Shown: positions 44,012 to 53,388, numbered from the stretch's first letter. The stretch is DNA of 64,000 nt from Clostridium bovifaecis (GCA_009738435.1 CP046522.1:1-64000); one strand, 5' to 3'. The notes: generated from the letters alone by a model not told the origin. Numbers and translations: made by a program.

Positions 44012-44281
44012 TAGTCGTGCTAGACGGGAAGTTAGCGGTGTCCTGCACCTGCAATCCGCTACAGCAGGGTTGAATTCCTCGTCGAGGCTTTGAAATGTGA
44101 GGTCCGGCTTATACAAGTGGCGTTGAGAACTGGGCCCCACGCAACGGAAACTCATGAACCCCGTCAGATCCGGAAGGAAGCAGCGGTAAGTGAGACCTTT
44201 CGTGTGCCGTGGGTCAACCTGGTTTGAGCTAACTATATAAGTAACGCTCATATTTCACTGTCGACACGAGGTGCACGACTT
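44012..44281 (+). ncRNA. ffs: Large signal recognition particle RNA
   Basis: About 270 nt with both Alu and S domains, the Gram-positive form. The ends pair (AGTCGTGC at 44013-44020 with GCACGACT at 44273-44280). The conserved Ffh-binding region is present as GATCCGGAAGGAAGCAGCGG near 44167-44187. It lies between tRNA-Ser and dnaX, a conserved clostridial position, and ends just before a terminator. Confidence 0.95.
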
Positions 44282-44295
44282 TACATAGAATTTAT

Positions 44296-44320
44296 AAGAC
44301 GCTCTGATAGCGTCTTTTTT
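44296..44320 (+). terminator. SRP RNA terminator
   Basis: AGACGCT (44297-44303) pairs with AGCGTCT (44309-44315) and is followed by TTTTT. Confidence 0.88.
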
Positions 44321-44406
44321 GCATACAAAAAATAATGTATATTGTGATATAATAATAATTAAGTTGTAATCATTACTAAATTGGAAGAGAATAAGAGGTG
44401 TTGCAA

Positions 44407-46035
44407 TTGGCATATACGGCTCTATATAGGGAATGGAGGCCTAAAATTTTTGATGAGGTTGTTGGGCAATCTCCTATAACTGTAACATTAAAAAATCAAA
44501 TAAAAAATGATAGAATAGCTCATGCATATCTTTTTTGTGGAACAAGAGGAACAGGAAAAACATCAACAGCGAAGATATTTTCTAAAGCAGTAAATTGTTT
44601 AAACTTACAGAATGGGGAACCTTGTAATGAATGTGATATGTGCAAAAAAATAAATGCAGGATTAGCTATAGATGTATCTGAAATGGATGCGGCGTCTCAT
44701 AATAAAGTAGATGATATCAGGGATCTTATAGATGAAGTGAAATATCCTCCAAGGGAAGGGAAATATAAGGTTTATATAATGGATGAAGCGCATATGTTAA
44801 CACAAGGGGCTGTGAATGCATTTTTGAAAACCTTAGAAGAACCTCCTAAGAATGTAATATTTATATTAGCCACAACCGACCCTCAAAAGCTGCCAATAAC
44901 TATTCTCTCAAGGTGTCAAAGGTTTGATTTTAAAAGGATAAAAAGTGATGATGTATTTGAACGTTTAGTTAAGATTGCCAAAGAACAAGGGAACTTTGCT
45001 GATAATAAAAGCTTAAGATTGATTGCTAGAATGTCGGATGGTGCTATGAGAGATGCACTAAGTATCTTGGATCAAGCAATATCTATGGGGAATGGGAAAG
45101 TTGATTACGATCAAGTAGTTAACATGCTAGGGCTTGTAACCAATGAAAATTTATTAAGATTAACTGATAGCATTATAGAAAAAGATATTGAAAGCGCAAT
45201 GAAAATTATAGATGATATAGTCTATGGGGGAAAAGATATTAATTTGTTTATAAAGGATATGACATATCACATGAGAAATCTTATGATGGCTAAGGTTAGT
45301 CAAAACCCAGAAGAAGTTTTGGATATGTCCGAAGAAAATATGGAGTTTATAAAGACTCAAGCAGATAAGCTAAGAATAGAAGAAATAATGAGGTGCATAA
45401 GAATACTTCAGGAGACTGTAGAACAATCTAAATGGAGTAATCAAAGCAGGATATATTTAGAACTTGCTGTAATAAAGATGTGTAAAATAGAATACGATAT
45501 ATCTAAAGAAGTTCTATTAGCTAGAATAAATAATCTAGAGAATATGATTAGAGAAGGAAATATCCAGGTAAGACATGGCGGTACTAAAGATGAAAATAAC
45601 GTAGTTTCTTCCATCAAGCAAGGCAAGCAGGTAAGTAAAGGTACTGAGAAGAAAGCTGAAAAAGACATGGTACTAGAAGCAAACCTAGATTCTAGGTTGA
45701 CCTTAGAAGATGTAAAAAAATCTTGGAAGGATATCCTTGAGATGTTTAAAAATCGAAGACTTATGGTACTGTATGCTTCTCTTATTACAGGAAAAATTAT
45801 AGAGTGTAGGAATGGAATTATTGAAATAAAGTATGACTCAGAATATGCATTTAATATAAACAGGCTTCAGAAAGAAGAAAATCGTCACTTAATAGAAGAT
45901 ATTTTCTCAGAAGCACTAAAAGAAAAAGTTAGAATAAAATATATTGTGGATAAAAAAGAAGGAAGCAAGAAATCTCCAGAAGAGATTTTAAAAGAAACTT
46001 TTGGGGAAGACTTAGTAGAAATAATTGATGAATAA
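44407..46035 (+). CDS. dnaX: DNA polymerase III subunits gamma/tau
   Basis: Clamp-loader ATPase. From the chosen TTG the protein has 542 residues and starts (M)AYTALYREWRP, the universal DnaX N-terminus; AGAGGTG lies six bases before this TTG, whereas the GTG at 44398 is part of that SD. Walker A GTRGTGKT at 45-52, zinc cysteines 64, 73, 76 and 79, Walker B VYIMDEAHML and sensor ATTDPQKLPITILSRCQRF follow. The C-terminal part is the tau region. It starts the dnaX-ybaB-recR run. Confidence 0.95.
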   Translation: MAYTALYREWRPKIFDEVVGQSPITVTLKNQIKNDRIAHAYLFCGTRGTGKTSTAKIFSKAVNCLNLQNGEPCNECDMCKKINAGLAIDVSEMDAASHNKVDDIRDLIDEVKYPPREGKYKVYIMDEAHMLTQGAVNAFLKTLEEPPKNVIFILATTDPQKLPITILSRCQRFDFKRIKSDDVFERLVKIAKEQGNFADNKSLRLIARMSDGAMRDALSILDQAISMGNGKVDYDQVVNMLGLVTNENLLRLTDSIIEKDIESAMKIIDDIVYGGKDINLFIKDMTYHMRNLMMAKVSQNPEEVLDMSEENMEFIKTQADKLRIEEIMRCIRILQETVEQSKWSNQSRIYLELAVIKMCKIEYDISKEVLLARINNLENMIREGNIQVRHGGTKDENNVVSSIKQGKQVSKGTEKKAEKDMVLEANLDSRLTLEDVKKSWKDILEMFKNRRLMVLYASLITGKIIECRNGIIEIKYDSEYAFNINRLQKEENRHLIEDIFSEALKEKVRIKYIVDKKEGSKKSPEEILKETFGEDLVEIIDE

Positions 46036-46100
46036 TATAGTAGATGGTAAAATATAAAAGATTGAAACTTAAATCTAAAGGTATATTAGGAGGTAATATT

Positions 46101-46442
46101 ATGGCAAAAGGTGGATTCCCAGGTATGGGTGGAATGAATATAAACAATTTAATGAAGCAAGCGCAAAAGATGCAGGAACAAATGGAAAAAATGCAAGTAG
46201 AAGTCGAAAATAAACAATTTACAGGAACAGCTGGCGGTGGAGCTGTTAAGGTTACAGTAAGCGGAAAGAAGCAAATACTAAATATACACATAGAACCAGA
46301 TGTTGTAGATCCAGATGATGTTGAAATGCTACAAGATTTAATACTAACAGCGTGTAATCAAGCATTACAAACAGCAGAAGAAGTTACCGCAAACGAAATG
46401 AAGAAACTTACAGGTGGACTTAACATGCCTGGAATGTTCTAG
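46101..46442 (+). CDS. ybaB: YbaB/EbfC-family nucleoid-associated protein
   Basis: Small (113 aa) DNA-binding protein that forms a tweezer-shaped dimer. It begins [32 protein letters not shown], with a Gly/Met-rich tip and then the helical and beta portions ([16 protein letters not shown]). Start at ATG 46101, with AGGAGG seven bases upstream; a longer frame from 46044 lacks an SD. It lies between dnaX and recR, as throughout bacteria. Confidence 0.93.
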   Translation: MAKGGFPGMGGMNINNLMKQAQKMQEQMEKMQVEVENKQFTGTAGGGAVKVTVSGKKQILNIHIEPDVVDPDDVEMLQDLILTACNQALQTAEEVTANEMKKLTGGLNMPGMF

Positions 46443-46458
46443 GTCTGAGGTGAATAAT

Positions 46459-47055
46459 TTGGATTTTTATCCTATAGCTATAGAAAAGTTAATAGAAGAG
46501 TTTGCAAAACTACCTGGGATAGGACATAAGACAGCACAAAGGCTTACTTTACATGTGCTGAATTTGCCAAGAGAAGAAGTAAAGGAATTTGCTGAAGCTT
46601 TAATGAAGGCTAGAGGTACTATAAGGTATTGTTCTGTATGTGGCAATTTTACAGATAGTGAGACTTGTGCTATATGTTCAAATCCGAATAGAGACGAGAG
46701 TACCATATGTGTAATTGAACAGCCTAAAGATATAATGTCTATAGAAAAGATAAGAGAGTATAATGGAGTTTATCATGTACTTCACGGAGCAATATCTCCA
46801 ATGTCAGGAAAAGGACCAGATGACATACACCTTAAAGAATTAATAAGAAGGATAAATGGTAGTGTGAAAGAGATTATAGTAGCTACAAATCCAAATGTAG
46901 AAGGTGAAGCTACAGCTATGTATATATCTAAAATATTAAAGCCTCTTGGAGTTAAAGTTACAAGAATTGCTCATGGAATCCCTGTAGGCGGAGATTTAGA
47001 ATATGCAGATGAAGTTACTCTTTCTAAAGCATTAGAGGGAAGAGTAGAACTATAA
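46459..47055 (+). CDS. recR: Recombination protein RecR
   Basis: Ring-forming mediator that works with RecO and RecF. The 198-residue protein has an N-terminal HhH ([12 protein letters not shown]), a zinc finger with CSVC and CAIC, a Toprim domain ([15 protein letters not shown]) and the C-terminal Walker B-like region. Start at TTG 46459 ((M)[10 protein letters not shown]), with GAGGTG six bases upstream. The stop codon is embedded in a small hairpin repeat (AAGAAAATT...AATTTTCTT). Confidence 0.93.
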   Translation: MDFYPIAIEKLIEEFAKLPGIGHKTAQRLTLHVLNLPREEVKEFAEALMKARGTIRYCSVCGNFTDSETCAICSNPNRDESTICVIEQPKDIMSIEKIREYNGVYHVLHGAISPMSGKGPDDIHLKELIRRINGSVKEIIVATNPNVEGEATAMYISKILKPLGVKVTRIAHGIPVGGDLEYADEVTLSKALEGRVEL

Positions 47056-47108
47056 GAAAATTGCATTATAATTTTCTTAAGTTAGGTTGTGAAACACTAG
47101 TTAGGTAA

Positions 47109-47157
47109 AAAGGCTTCTGATTTATGTAATAATAAAACATAGAATCAGAAGCTTTTA
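47109..47157 (+). terminator. recR terminator
   Basis: AAAGGCTTCTGATTTATGT pairs with ACATAGAATCAGAAGCTTTT across a nine-base A/T loop. Confidence 0.82.
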
Positions 47158-47227
47158 CTATATTACATATAAATTATAATGCATATAATAAAGTGTATTA
47201 AGATGTGAGAAAAGGTGGAGGGTTATT

Positions 47228-47482
47228 ATGGATTATGTAATGTATTTTGCTGTAGGAATCATACTATTGTTTTTAGTAGTGAAAGTTTTAGCTTGGCCAA
47301 TAAAGATTTTATGGAAGTTGATTGTTAATGGAGTATTAGGAGTTGTGCTTTTAGTTGTTGTTAACTTTCTTGGAGGATATTTAGGATTTAATATAGGTAT
47401 AAACGTTTGGACGGCCTTAATTGCTGGCTTTTTTGGAGTTCCTGGGGTCATATTTTTGCTTATATTTAAGTTCCTACTTTGA
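47228..47482 (+). CDS. bofA: Pro-sigma-K processing inhibitor BofA
   Basis: 84-residue membrane protein with two hydrophobic helices separated by the family-typical NGVLGVVLLVVVNFLGG. In sporulating Bacillus BofA holds the SpoIVFB protease inactive in the mother-cell membrane until the forespore signal arrives. AGGTGGAG precedes ATG 47228. It lies after recR, its usual place, though the gene yaaL often found between is absent. Confidence 0.88.
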   Translation: MDYVMYFAVGIILLFLVVKVLAWPIKILWKLIVNGVLGVVLLVVVNFLGGYLGFNIGINVWTALIAGFFGVPGVIFLLIFKFLL

Positions 47483-47583
47483 ATTGTATATTTTAGGGTT
47501 ATTTATAAAAATATGACATTGATATAAGTTCAATTATAATATACCATTATAATTGAGAAAATATCTTTGTTAGAAGGTGCAGT

Positions 47584-49152
47584 ATGGAAAAGTATATAAG
47601 ATTTGAAATAATTACAAAGGATAGGATGGGAATTACATTAGAAATATTAGAGAAGATTTATAGGTTAGATATAAATCTTATATCTTTAGAGGTATTTCCA
47701 GAAAAGGTATACATTAAGATAAAAGAAATACACCAAGATAAGAAAAGCTTGTTAGGAAATCAATTACATGGCATTGATGGAGTTGATGCAATAAGGGAAG
47801 TTGAATTGCTAGAATATGAAAAAAATGAAAGGAAAATTTTTGCGGTTATCAATTCTGTAGATGATGGTATATTATACATAAACAAGGATTTAGAAATAGA
47901 GATATTTAATGATTATTGCGAAGATATATTTCACTATAAAAGAAGAGATATACTTGGAAAGAACATAAAAACAATAATACATGATGCTCCTATGATAAAA
48001 GCTCTAGTTGGTGGTGAAGAGTATAATAATGTTGAGGTTAATATAAAGACAGACAGAGGAGAAAGTCATTATCTAACCAGCGGGCGAACGGTAAAGGATG
48101 ACAATAATAATACTATTGGGGTAGTTGCTTCAATTAGGGATATGAAAAAGGCCATAGAAATAGCAAATGTAGTCTCAGCTACAAATGAAGGAGCATTTAA
48201 AGAGATTATAGGCAATAGTGCTCCTATTGAAAGAGTTAAGAATATGGTTAAAACAGTGGCGAAAAGTAATTCTACTGTTATATTAAGAGGAGAAAGTGGT
48301 ACAGGAAAAGAGCTTTTTGCAAAGGCTATTCAAAACTTAAGTGATAGAAAAAACAAAAATTTTGTTGCTATAAATTGTGCTGCCCTTCCAGATAATTTAA
48401 TTGAAAGTGAATTATTTGGATATGAGAAAGGTAGCTTCACAGGAGCTGTTAACAATAAAGAAGGACTTTTTAAAGAAGCTCATGAAGGTACTTTGTTTTT
48501 AGATGAAGTTGGAGAATTATCATTGATATTACAAGCTAAACTTCTAAGGGTATTGCAAGAAGGAGCTATAAGGAAGATAGGAAGTACTAAAGAAGAAAAG
48601 ATAGATGTACGAATAATTGCTGCAACACATAGAAATCTAGAATCAATGGTGAGAGAAGGAAAATTTAGGGAAGACTTGTATTATAGATTAAATGTTATAC
48701 CTATATTTATTCCGCCATTAAGAGAACGTACTGAGGATATACCTAATTTAGTGGCATTTTTTATAGATAAGCTAAATAGAAAATTAAATAAAAAAGTTTT
48801 AGGTGTAGAATTAGAGTTTATTAATAGGCTCATAGAGTATCATTGGCCGGGAAATATTAGGGAACTTCAGAATGTTATAGAAAGAGCTATGAATTTATGT
48901 ACAAGGGAGCTCTTAGGGAACGAACATTTAATCATAGGGCTTCATGAAACACCTAGGTTGGTAAACGAGATTGTTAGAAAAGAAGAAGGAAATACAAGAT
49001 TAAAAGATTTAGTTGAGGTTTGTGAAAGAGAAGCAATAATAAAAGCACTAAAGAAAAACAAAACCTGTCGAAAGGCTGCAAAAGCATTGGGAGTATCACA
49101 TACAACCATAATAAACAAAATAAGTAAGTATAATATAAAATGGAACGAATAG
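47584..49152 (+). CDS. Sigma-54-dependent activator with ACT and PAS domains (TyrR-like)
   Basis: 522-residue enhancer-binding protein. In order: ACT-type ligand domain (about 1-75), PAS domain (about 80-190), AAA+ sigma-54 interaction domain with Walker A GESGTGKE (236-243), the sigma-54 contact loop GSFTGA (283-288) and Walker B FLDEVG (305-310), and a C-terminal HTH (about 485-515, CRKAAKALGVSHTTIINKI). The ACT-PAS-AAA order is that of TyrR-like regulators, which usually sense amino acids. The gene directly precedes megL, whose spacer has an excellent -24/-12 promoter, so it very probably activates megL. Confidence 0.9.
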   Translation: MEKYIRFEIITKDRMGITLEILEKIYRLDINLISLEVFPEKVYIKIKEIHQDKKSLLGNQLHGIDGVDAIREVELLEYEKNERKIFAVINSVDDGILYINKDLEIEIFNDYCEDIFHYKRRDILGKNIKTIIHDAPMIKALVGGEEYNNVEVNIKTDRGESHYLTSGRTVKDDNNNTIGVVASIRDMKKAIEIANVVSATNEGAFKEIIGNSAPIERVKNMVKTVAKSNSTVILRGESGTGKELFAKAIQNLSDRKNKNFVAINCAALPDNLIESELFGYEKGSFTGAVNNKEGLFKEAHEGTLFLDEVGELSLILQAKLLRVLQEGAIRKIGSTKEEKIDVRIIAATHRNLESMVREGKFREDLYYRLNVIPIFIPPLRERTEDIPNLVAFFIDKLNRKLNKKVLGVELEFINRLIEYHWPGNIRELQNVIERAMNLCTRELLGNEHLIIGLHETPRLVNEIVRKEEGNTRLKDLVEVCEREAIIKALKKNKTCRKAAKALGVSHTTIINKISKYNIKWNE

Positions 49153-49157
49153 TTTAC

Positions 49158-49186
49158 AAGTGGAAAGTAATATTTCCGCTTTTTTA
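49158..49186 (+). terminator. Terminator of the sigma-54 activator gene
   Basis: GTGGAAA (49160-49166) pairs with TTTCCGC (49173-49179), followed by TTTTTTT. Confidence 0.75.
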
Positions 49187-49196
49187 AAAAAGTGGT

Positions 49197-49210
49197 TGTA
49201 AATGTTTACA
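49197..49210 (+). promoter_or_regulatory. Palindrome upstream of megL (activator site or cre-like)
   Basis: TGTAAA-TG-TTTACA is a perfect inverted repeat about 106 bp upstream of the -24 element, the right distance for an enhancer site of the adjacent activator. It also matches the CcpA cre pattern TGWAANCGNTNWCA at all but one position. Which protein binds is undecided. Confidence 0.6.
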
Positions 49211-49313
49211 CGAGGACATATTTCTATATTAATTTAATAATATTGATTATAAATAAGTGCCTGAATCCCCCGAAATATGTAGAATTTAAAAAAAAATTAG
49301 CAAACAAAAAAAC

Positions 49314-49330
49314 TTGGCATGAATGTTGCT
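49314..49330 (+). promoter_or_regulatory. Sigma-54 (-24/-12) promoter of megL
   Basis: TTGGCAT-GAATG-TTGCT matches the RpoN consensus TGGCAC-N5-TTGCW nearly perfectly, with the invariant GG (49316-49317) and GC (49328-49329) ten bases apart. The megL ATG is about 70 bp downstream. No sigma-A promoter was seen in the spacer. Confidence 0.88.
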
Positions 49331-49400
49331 AATATAATTTGTGTAAAAACAATCAAAATGATTATAGATATATAATTATAAATTTAAGGGGGATACAAGA

Positions 49401-50606
49401 ATGGATAAACAGCACATGATGGAAATGGGATTTGGAACTAAGACTATACATGGAGGACATACAAAAGACGGTCAATTTGGCTCTCTTGCTACACCAATAT
49501 ATCAAACTTCAACATTTATATTCGATTCAGCTGAACAAGGCGGAAGAAGATTTGCTTTACAAGAAGAAGGATATATATATGGAAGACTTGGAAATCCAAC
49601 ATGTACAGAAGTAGAAGAAAAGATTGCTTTATTAGAAGGTGGAGAAGCAGCAGTTGCAGCAGCATCAGGAATGGGAGCTATAACTTCAGCTTTATGGACT
49701 GCTTTAAAAGCAGGAGATCACGTAGTTGCAGCAGATACACTTTATGGATGTACTTTTGCATTATTAAATCATGGAATCACTAAATTTGGAGTAGAAGTTA
49801 CTTTTGTAGATACTGCAAACTTAGAAGAAGTTAAGAATGCTATGAGACCTAACACTAAAGTTGTTTACTTAGAAACACCTGCTAACCCAACTTTAAAAGT
49901 TACTGATATCGAAGCAGTAGCTAAAATAGCTCACGAAGTTGAAGGATGTATGGTATTTGTTGATAACACATTTAATACTCCATATATTCAAAGACCTTTA
50001 TTACTTGGAGCTGACGTTGTTGTTCACTCTGCAACTAAGTATTTAAATGGACATGGAGACGTTATTGCAGGGTTTGCTGTTGGTAAAGCAGAATTCATAA
50101 ACCAAGTAAGATTATTTGGAATAAAGGATATGACTGGAGCAGTTATGAGCCCATTCAATGCCTTCTTAATCATTAGAGGTATGAAGACATTAGAAGTAAG
50201 AATGGAAAAACACTGTGCAAATGCTATGAAGGTTGCAGAATTCCTAGAATCTCATCCAGCAGTAGAAAAAGTATACTACCCAGGACTAAAGAGCTTTGAA
50301 TACTATGAAATAGCTAAGAAACAAATGAGCTTACCAGGAGCTATGATTGCTTTCGAACTTAAAGGCGGAGTTGAAGAAGGAAGAGTAGTTATGAACAGTG
50401 TTAAATTAGCTAGCTTAGCAGTAAGCTTAGGAGATACAGAAACATTAATTCAACACCCAGCTTCTATGACTCACTCACCATATACTCCAGAAGAAAGAGC
50501 AGCAGCAGGAATTGGTGAAGGTTTAGTTAGATTATCAGTTGGACTTGAAACAGCTGAAGATATAATTGCAGACTTAAAGCAAGCTCTAGATATGATAGTA
50601 AAATAA
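49401..50606 (+). CDS. megL: L-methionine gamma-lyase
   Basis: PLP enzyme converting L-methionine to methanethiol, ammonia and 2-oxobutyrate. 401 residues of the Cys/Met metabolism family. Tyr115 and Cys117 in [11 protein letters not shown] (the cysteine is characteristic of true methionine gamma-lyases, not cystathionine lyases), Asp188 in FVDNTF and the PLP lysine Lys213 in [12 protein letters not shown] are visible; phosphate is held by YGRLGNPT of the neighbouring subunit. SD AAGGGGG precedes ATG 49401. Codon use is the cleanest of the region, suggesting strong expression. Promoter is of the sigma-54 type. Confidence 0.92.
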   Translation: MDKQHMMEMGFGTKTIHGGHTKDGQFGSLATPIYQTSTFIFDSAEQGGRRFALQEEGYIYGRLGNPTCTEVEEKIALLEGGEAAVAAASGMGAITSALWTALKAGDHVVAADTLYGCTFALLNHGITKFGVEVTFVDTANLEEVKNAMRPNTKVVYLETPANPTLKVTDIEAVAKIAHEVEGCMVFVDNTFNTPYIQRPLLLGADVVVHSATKYLNGHGDVIAGFAVGKAEFINQVRLFGIKDMTGAVMSPFNAFLIIRGMKTLEVRMEKHCANAMKVAEFLESHPAVEKVYYPGLKSFEYYEIAKKQMSLPGAMIAFELKGGVEEGRVVMNSVKLASLAVSLGDTETLIQHPASMTHSPYTPEERAAAGIGEGLVRLSVGLETAEDIIADLKQALDMIVK

Positions 50607-50648
50607 TTAAATTAATTAATTAGTCTATAATAATTTTAACTTATAATG

Positions 50649-50686
50649 TTATAGCTGCAAATAGAATTTATCTTTTGCAGCTATAA
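50649..50686 (+). terminator. megL downstream stem-loop
   Basis: TTATAGCTGCAAA and TTTGCAGCTATAA form a perfect 13-bp stem. There is no strong T-run, so it may stabilise the mRNA end rather than terminate efficiently. Confidence 0.65.
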
Positions 50687-50698
50687 TATAAGCATTTA

Positions 50699-50752
50699 TT
50701 GACAGTTGGATATGACGATGATATTATTTTTTATGCTGAGAGTAAACGTTTA
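50699..50752 (+). promoter_or_regulatory. nhaC promoter with cre-like site
   Basis: TTGACA (50699-50704) and TATTAT (50722-50727), 17 bp apart. TAAACGTTTA at 50743-50752, just after the -10 box, resembles the core of a CcpA cre site and could act as a roadblock. Confidence 0.6.
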
Positions 50753-50788
50753 ATATTAAAGTCTTTATAAATTATAAGGGGGAACACT

Positions 50789-52171
50789 ATGGATAATAAA
50801 TCAAGCAAAACAATATCAAGTGGAAAAGCATTAATACCTTTTGTAATCTTCATTGCTATTTATCTTGGAAGTGGACTAATTCTTCAAGCAAAAGGTGTAG
50901 AAATGGCGTTCTACCAATTCCCAGCACCAGTTGCAGTATTTTGTGGTGTTGTTAGTGCATTTTTTCTTTTAAAAGGAACAATCAATGAAAAATTTGACAC
51001 CTTTGTAAAAGGATGCGGAAATCCGGATATAATTATAATGTGTACAATCTATTTATTAGCTGGAGCATTTGCAACTGTATCAAAAGCAATGGGTGGAGTT
51101 GATTCAACAGTTAATTTAGGATTAACTTATATACCAGCAAATTATATAGTAGCAGGATTGTTCATTATATCTTGTTTTATATCATTATCTACAGGAACTT
51201 CAGTTGGTGCAATTGTAGCCGTAGCTCCAATTGCTGTAGGACTTGCTGCTAAAGCAGGACTTTCTCTTCCACTTACACTAGCAGCTGTACTTGGAGGATC
51301 AATGTTTGGAGATAACTTATCAGTAATATCTGATACAACCATAGCTGCCACTAGAACTCAGGGCTGCGAGATGAGAGATAAATTTAGAGTTAACATATAT
51401 ATAGCAGCACCAGCAGCAATTATAACATTAATATTGTTATTTATATTTGGCAGACCAGAAACTATTCCTACAATGCAAAGTTATGATTTTAATATTATAA
51501 AGGTTTTACCATATTTATTCGTATTAGTATTATCTTTAGTTGGAGTAAACGTTTTTGCTGTATTAACAGGAGGAATTGTTCTTTCAGGTGTGATAGGTTT
51601 AACTTATGGAGATTTAACAGTTTTAACTTTTTCACAACAAATATTTGAAGGATTTAAAGGCATGATAGATATATTTATACTATCATTACTTACTGGTGGA
51701 CTTGCCGAATTGGTAACTAAGGCTGGTGGAATTCAGTTCTTATTAGATAAAATCCAAAAAATGATGAAGGGTAAAAAGTCAGCAGAAGCTGGTATAGCTG
51801 CTCTTGTTGCGTTAACAGACGCTGCTGTAGCTAACAATACTGTTGCAATCATCATTAATGGACCTATAGCAAAAGAAATGTGCAACAAATACAAAGTTGA
51901 CCCTCGTAGAAGTGCATCATTATTAGATACGTTTTCTTGTATAATGCAAGGAATTATACCATATGGTGCCCAAATGTTAATATTATTAAGCTTTACTAAA
52001 GGAGCAGTATCTCCATTCCAAGTATTGCCTTTAGTTTGGTATATACACATTCTTGCTATATCAGCAGTAGCATCTATGTTTATACCATTTGCTGATGGAA
52101 TTATAAAGAAGAACCCTTGGAAATGGGATAATAACTCAGAGTTAGAAATAGCATCAGAAGTAGAAGCATAA
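50789..52171 (+). CDS. NhaC-family transporter (Na+/H+ antiporter or MetT-like methionine uptake)
   Basis: 460 residues with about eleven to twelve membrane helices, ion transporter superfamily. Conserved motifs: STGTSVGAIVAVAPI, GGSMFGDNLSVISDTTIAATRTQGCEMRDK and LTDAAVANNTVAIIING. NhaC-family members include Na+/H+ antiporters and the MetT methionine transporters. Its place between megL and a 2-oxoacid ferredoxin oxidoreductase favours amino-acid (methionine) import coupled to sodium; this is inference. SD AAGGGGG precedes ATG 50789. Confidence 0.85.
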   Translation: MDNKSSKTISSGKALIPFVIFIAIYLGSGLILQAKGVEMAFYQFPAPVAVFCGVVSAFFLLKGTINEKFDTFVKGCGNPDIIIMCTIYLLAGAFATVSKAMGGVDSTVNLGLTYIPANYIVAGLFIISCFISLSTGTSVGAIVAVAPIAVGLAAKAGLSLPLTLAAVLGGSMFGDNLSVISDTTIAATRTQGCEMRDKFRVNIYIAAPAAIITLILLFIFGRPETIPTMQSYDFNIIKVLPYLFVLVLSLVGVNVFAVLTGGIVLSGVIGLTYGDLTVLTFSQQIFEGFKGMIDIFILSLLTGGLAELVTKAGGIQFLLDKIQKMMKGKKSAEAGIAALVALTDAAVANNTVAIIINGPIAKEMCNKYKVDPRRSASLLDTFSCIMQGIIPYGAQMLILLSFTKGAVSPFQVLPLVWYIHILAISAVASMFIPFADGIIKKNPWKWDNNSELEIASEVEA

Positions 52172-52182
52172 AAAAATACAAA

Positions 52183-52217
52183 AAATTTAAATGGAGTCTT
52201 TGACTCCATTTAAATTT
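52183..52217 (+). terminator. nhaC terminator-like stem
   Basis: AAATTTAAATGGAGTC and GACTCCATTTAAATTT form a long, nearly perfect stem with a three-base loop. The T-run afterwards is poor. Confidence 0.7.
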
Positions 52218-52496
52218 GCGTAAAATTTGATTTTTACAAGTGTTGAGTTATAAGTAAAATAAGTTTATATAAAAAAAACGTTTTCACTTGACATGTATTA
52301 AATATATCTGTTACAATTTATATAAAGAACTGTTATATTAGATAAAGTTTTATATAGTAAAACAATACAGACATGTATAGTTATATTATATAGATCTGTT
52401 ATATAATATAATGCGCTTATATTATATTGTTATACAATATAAGTAACAACACATTGATATTGAGTATTTTTTAAAGGGTGAAGGGAGGAAAAAATA
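52218..52496 (+). promoter_or_regulatory. Promoter region of the por operon, with repeats
   Basis: No gene. AAAACGTTTTCA (52275-52286) resembles a cre site and directly precedes a promoter TTGACA (52288-52293) / TACAAT (52312-52317). GACATGTAT occurs at 52290-52298 and again at 52370-52378, ATCTGTTA at 52306-52313 and 52394-52401. A perfect hairpin TATAATATAA/TTATATTATA lies at 52402-52426, and ATTGT/ACAAT near 52430. A 180-nt leader would carry these elements. Confidence 0.6.
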
Positions 52497-53081
52497 ATGG
52501 ATAACAAATTAGTTGAAATTCGTTGGCATGGCCGTGGTGGACAAGGTGCTAAAACAGCATCATTACTTCTTGCGGAAGTTGCATTTAATACTGGAATGTA
52601 TATTCAAGGATTTCCAGAGTACGGCCCAGAAAGAATGGGTGCACCAATAACTGCATATAACAGATTAGCTAACTTTCCATTAAGAGTACACAGCAACATT
52701 TATGAACCAGAATACGTTGTTGTTGTAGATGAAACTTTATTAAAATCAGTACCTTGTACTAGAGGATTAAAAAAAGAAGGTGCTATAATAATCAACACTA
52801 AAAAGACACCTGAAGAAATTAGACCTGAATTAAATGGATATGAAGGAAAAGTTTATACAATAGATGCGAAAGGTATTTCCGAAGAAATACTAGGCGCAAA
52901 CTTCCCTAATACACCAATGCTTGCAGCAGTGGTTAAAATAAGTGGAGTATTAGAAGAAAAGCAATTCGTAGAAGATATGGAAAATTCATACAAGCATAAG
53001 TTCGCTAATAAGCCTCATGTTATTCCAAAAAACATGGAAGCTCTTAAGAGATCACTTCAGGAGGTGAAGGGAATTGAGTAA
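52497..53081 (+). CDS. porC: 2-oxoacid:ferredoxin oxidoreductase, gamma subunit
   Basis: 194 residues of the gamma (domain III) family, starting EIRWHGRGGQGAKTAS, the canonical signature of the CoA-binding region, with EYGPERMGAP further in. It is the first gene of a four-subunit enzyme (gamma, delta, alpha, beta). The complex oxidises a 2-oxoacid to acyl-CoA plus CO2 and reduces ferredoxin. SD GGGAGG precedes ATG 52497. The delta start overlaps its stop. The por symbols follow convention; the oxoacid is not proven to be pyruvate. Confidence 0.9.
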   Translation: MDNKLVEIRWHGRGGQGAKTASLLLAEVAFNTGMYIQGFPEYGPERMGAPITAYNRLANFPLRVHSNIYEPEYVVVVDETLLKSVPCTRGLKKEGAIIINTKKTPEEIRPELNGYEGKVYTIDAKGISEEILGANFPNTPMLAAVVKISGVLEEKQFVEDMENSYKHKFANKPHVIPKNMEALKRSLQEVKGIE

Positions 53082-53373
53082 AAGAATGAATATAACTCCA
53101 GATACAAAGTGGCATGAGTATCCAATAGGTGCTGAAGTTCTTGATGCAGGTAATGCTGTAGAATTCAAAACTGGTGACTGGAGATCAATGAAACCTGTTT
53201 GGCATGAAGACAAATGCAAACATTGTATGTTCTGCTGGACTGTATGCCCTGACATGTCAATCATAGTTAAAGACGGAAAAATGGTAAAAATAGATTATGA
53301 TTTCTGCAAAGGTTGCGGAGTTTGTACAGTGCAATGTAAGTTTGGTGCACTAGACTTTGTAATAGAAGAGTAG
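53074..53373 (+). CDS. porD: 2-oxoacid:ferredoxin oxidoreductase, delta (ferredoxin-like) subunit
   Basis: 99 residues with two [4Fe-4S] motifs, CKHCMFCWTVCP and CKGCGVCTVQC, which relay electrons to external ferredoxin. The start is TTG at 53074 with AGGAGGTGA eight bases upstream, overlapping the gamma stop; the first ATG is four codons in. The N-terminal WHEYPIGAEVLDAGNAV is typical of delta subunits. Confidence 0.9.
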   Translation: MSKRMNITPDTKWHEYPIGAEVLDAGNAVEFKTGDWRSMKPVWHEDKCKHCMFCWTVCPDMSIIVKDGKMVKIDYDFCKGCGVCTVQCKFGALDFVIEE

Positions 53374-53388
53374 GAAGGAGGAAGAAGA

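Noticed and set aside
43940..44251. Minus-strand frame of 103 codons
   Set aside because: Antisense to tRNA-Ser(GGA) and SRP RNA.
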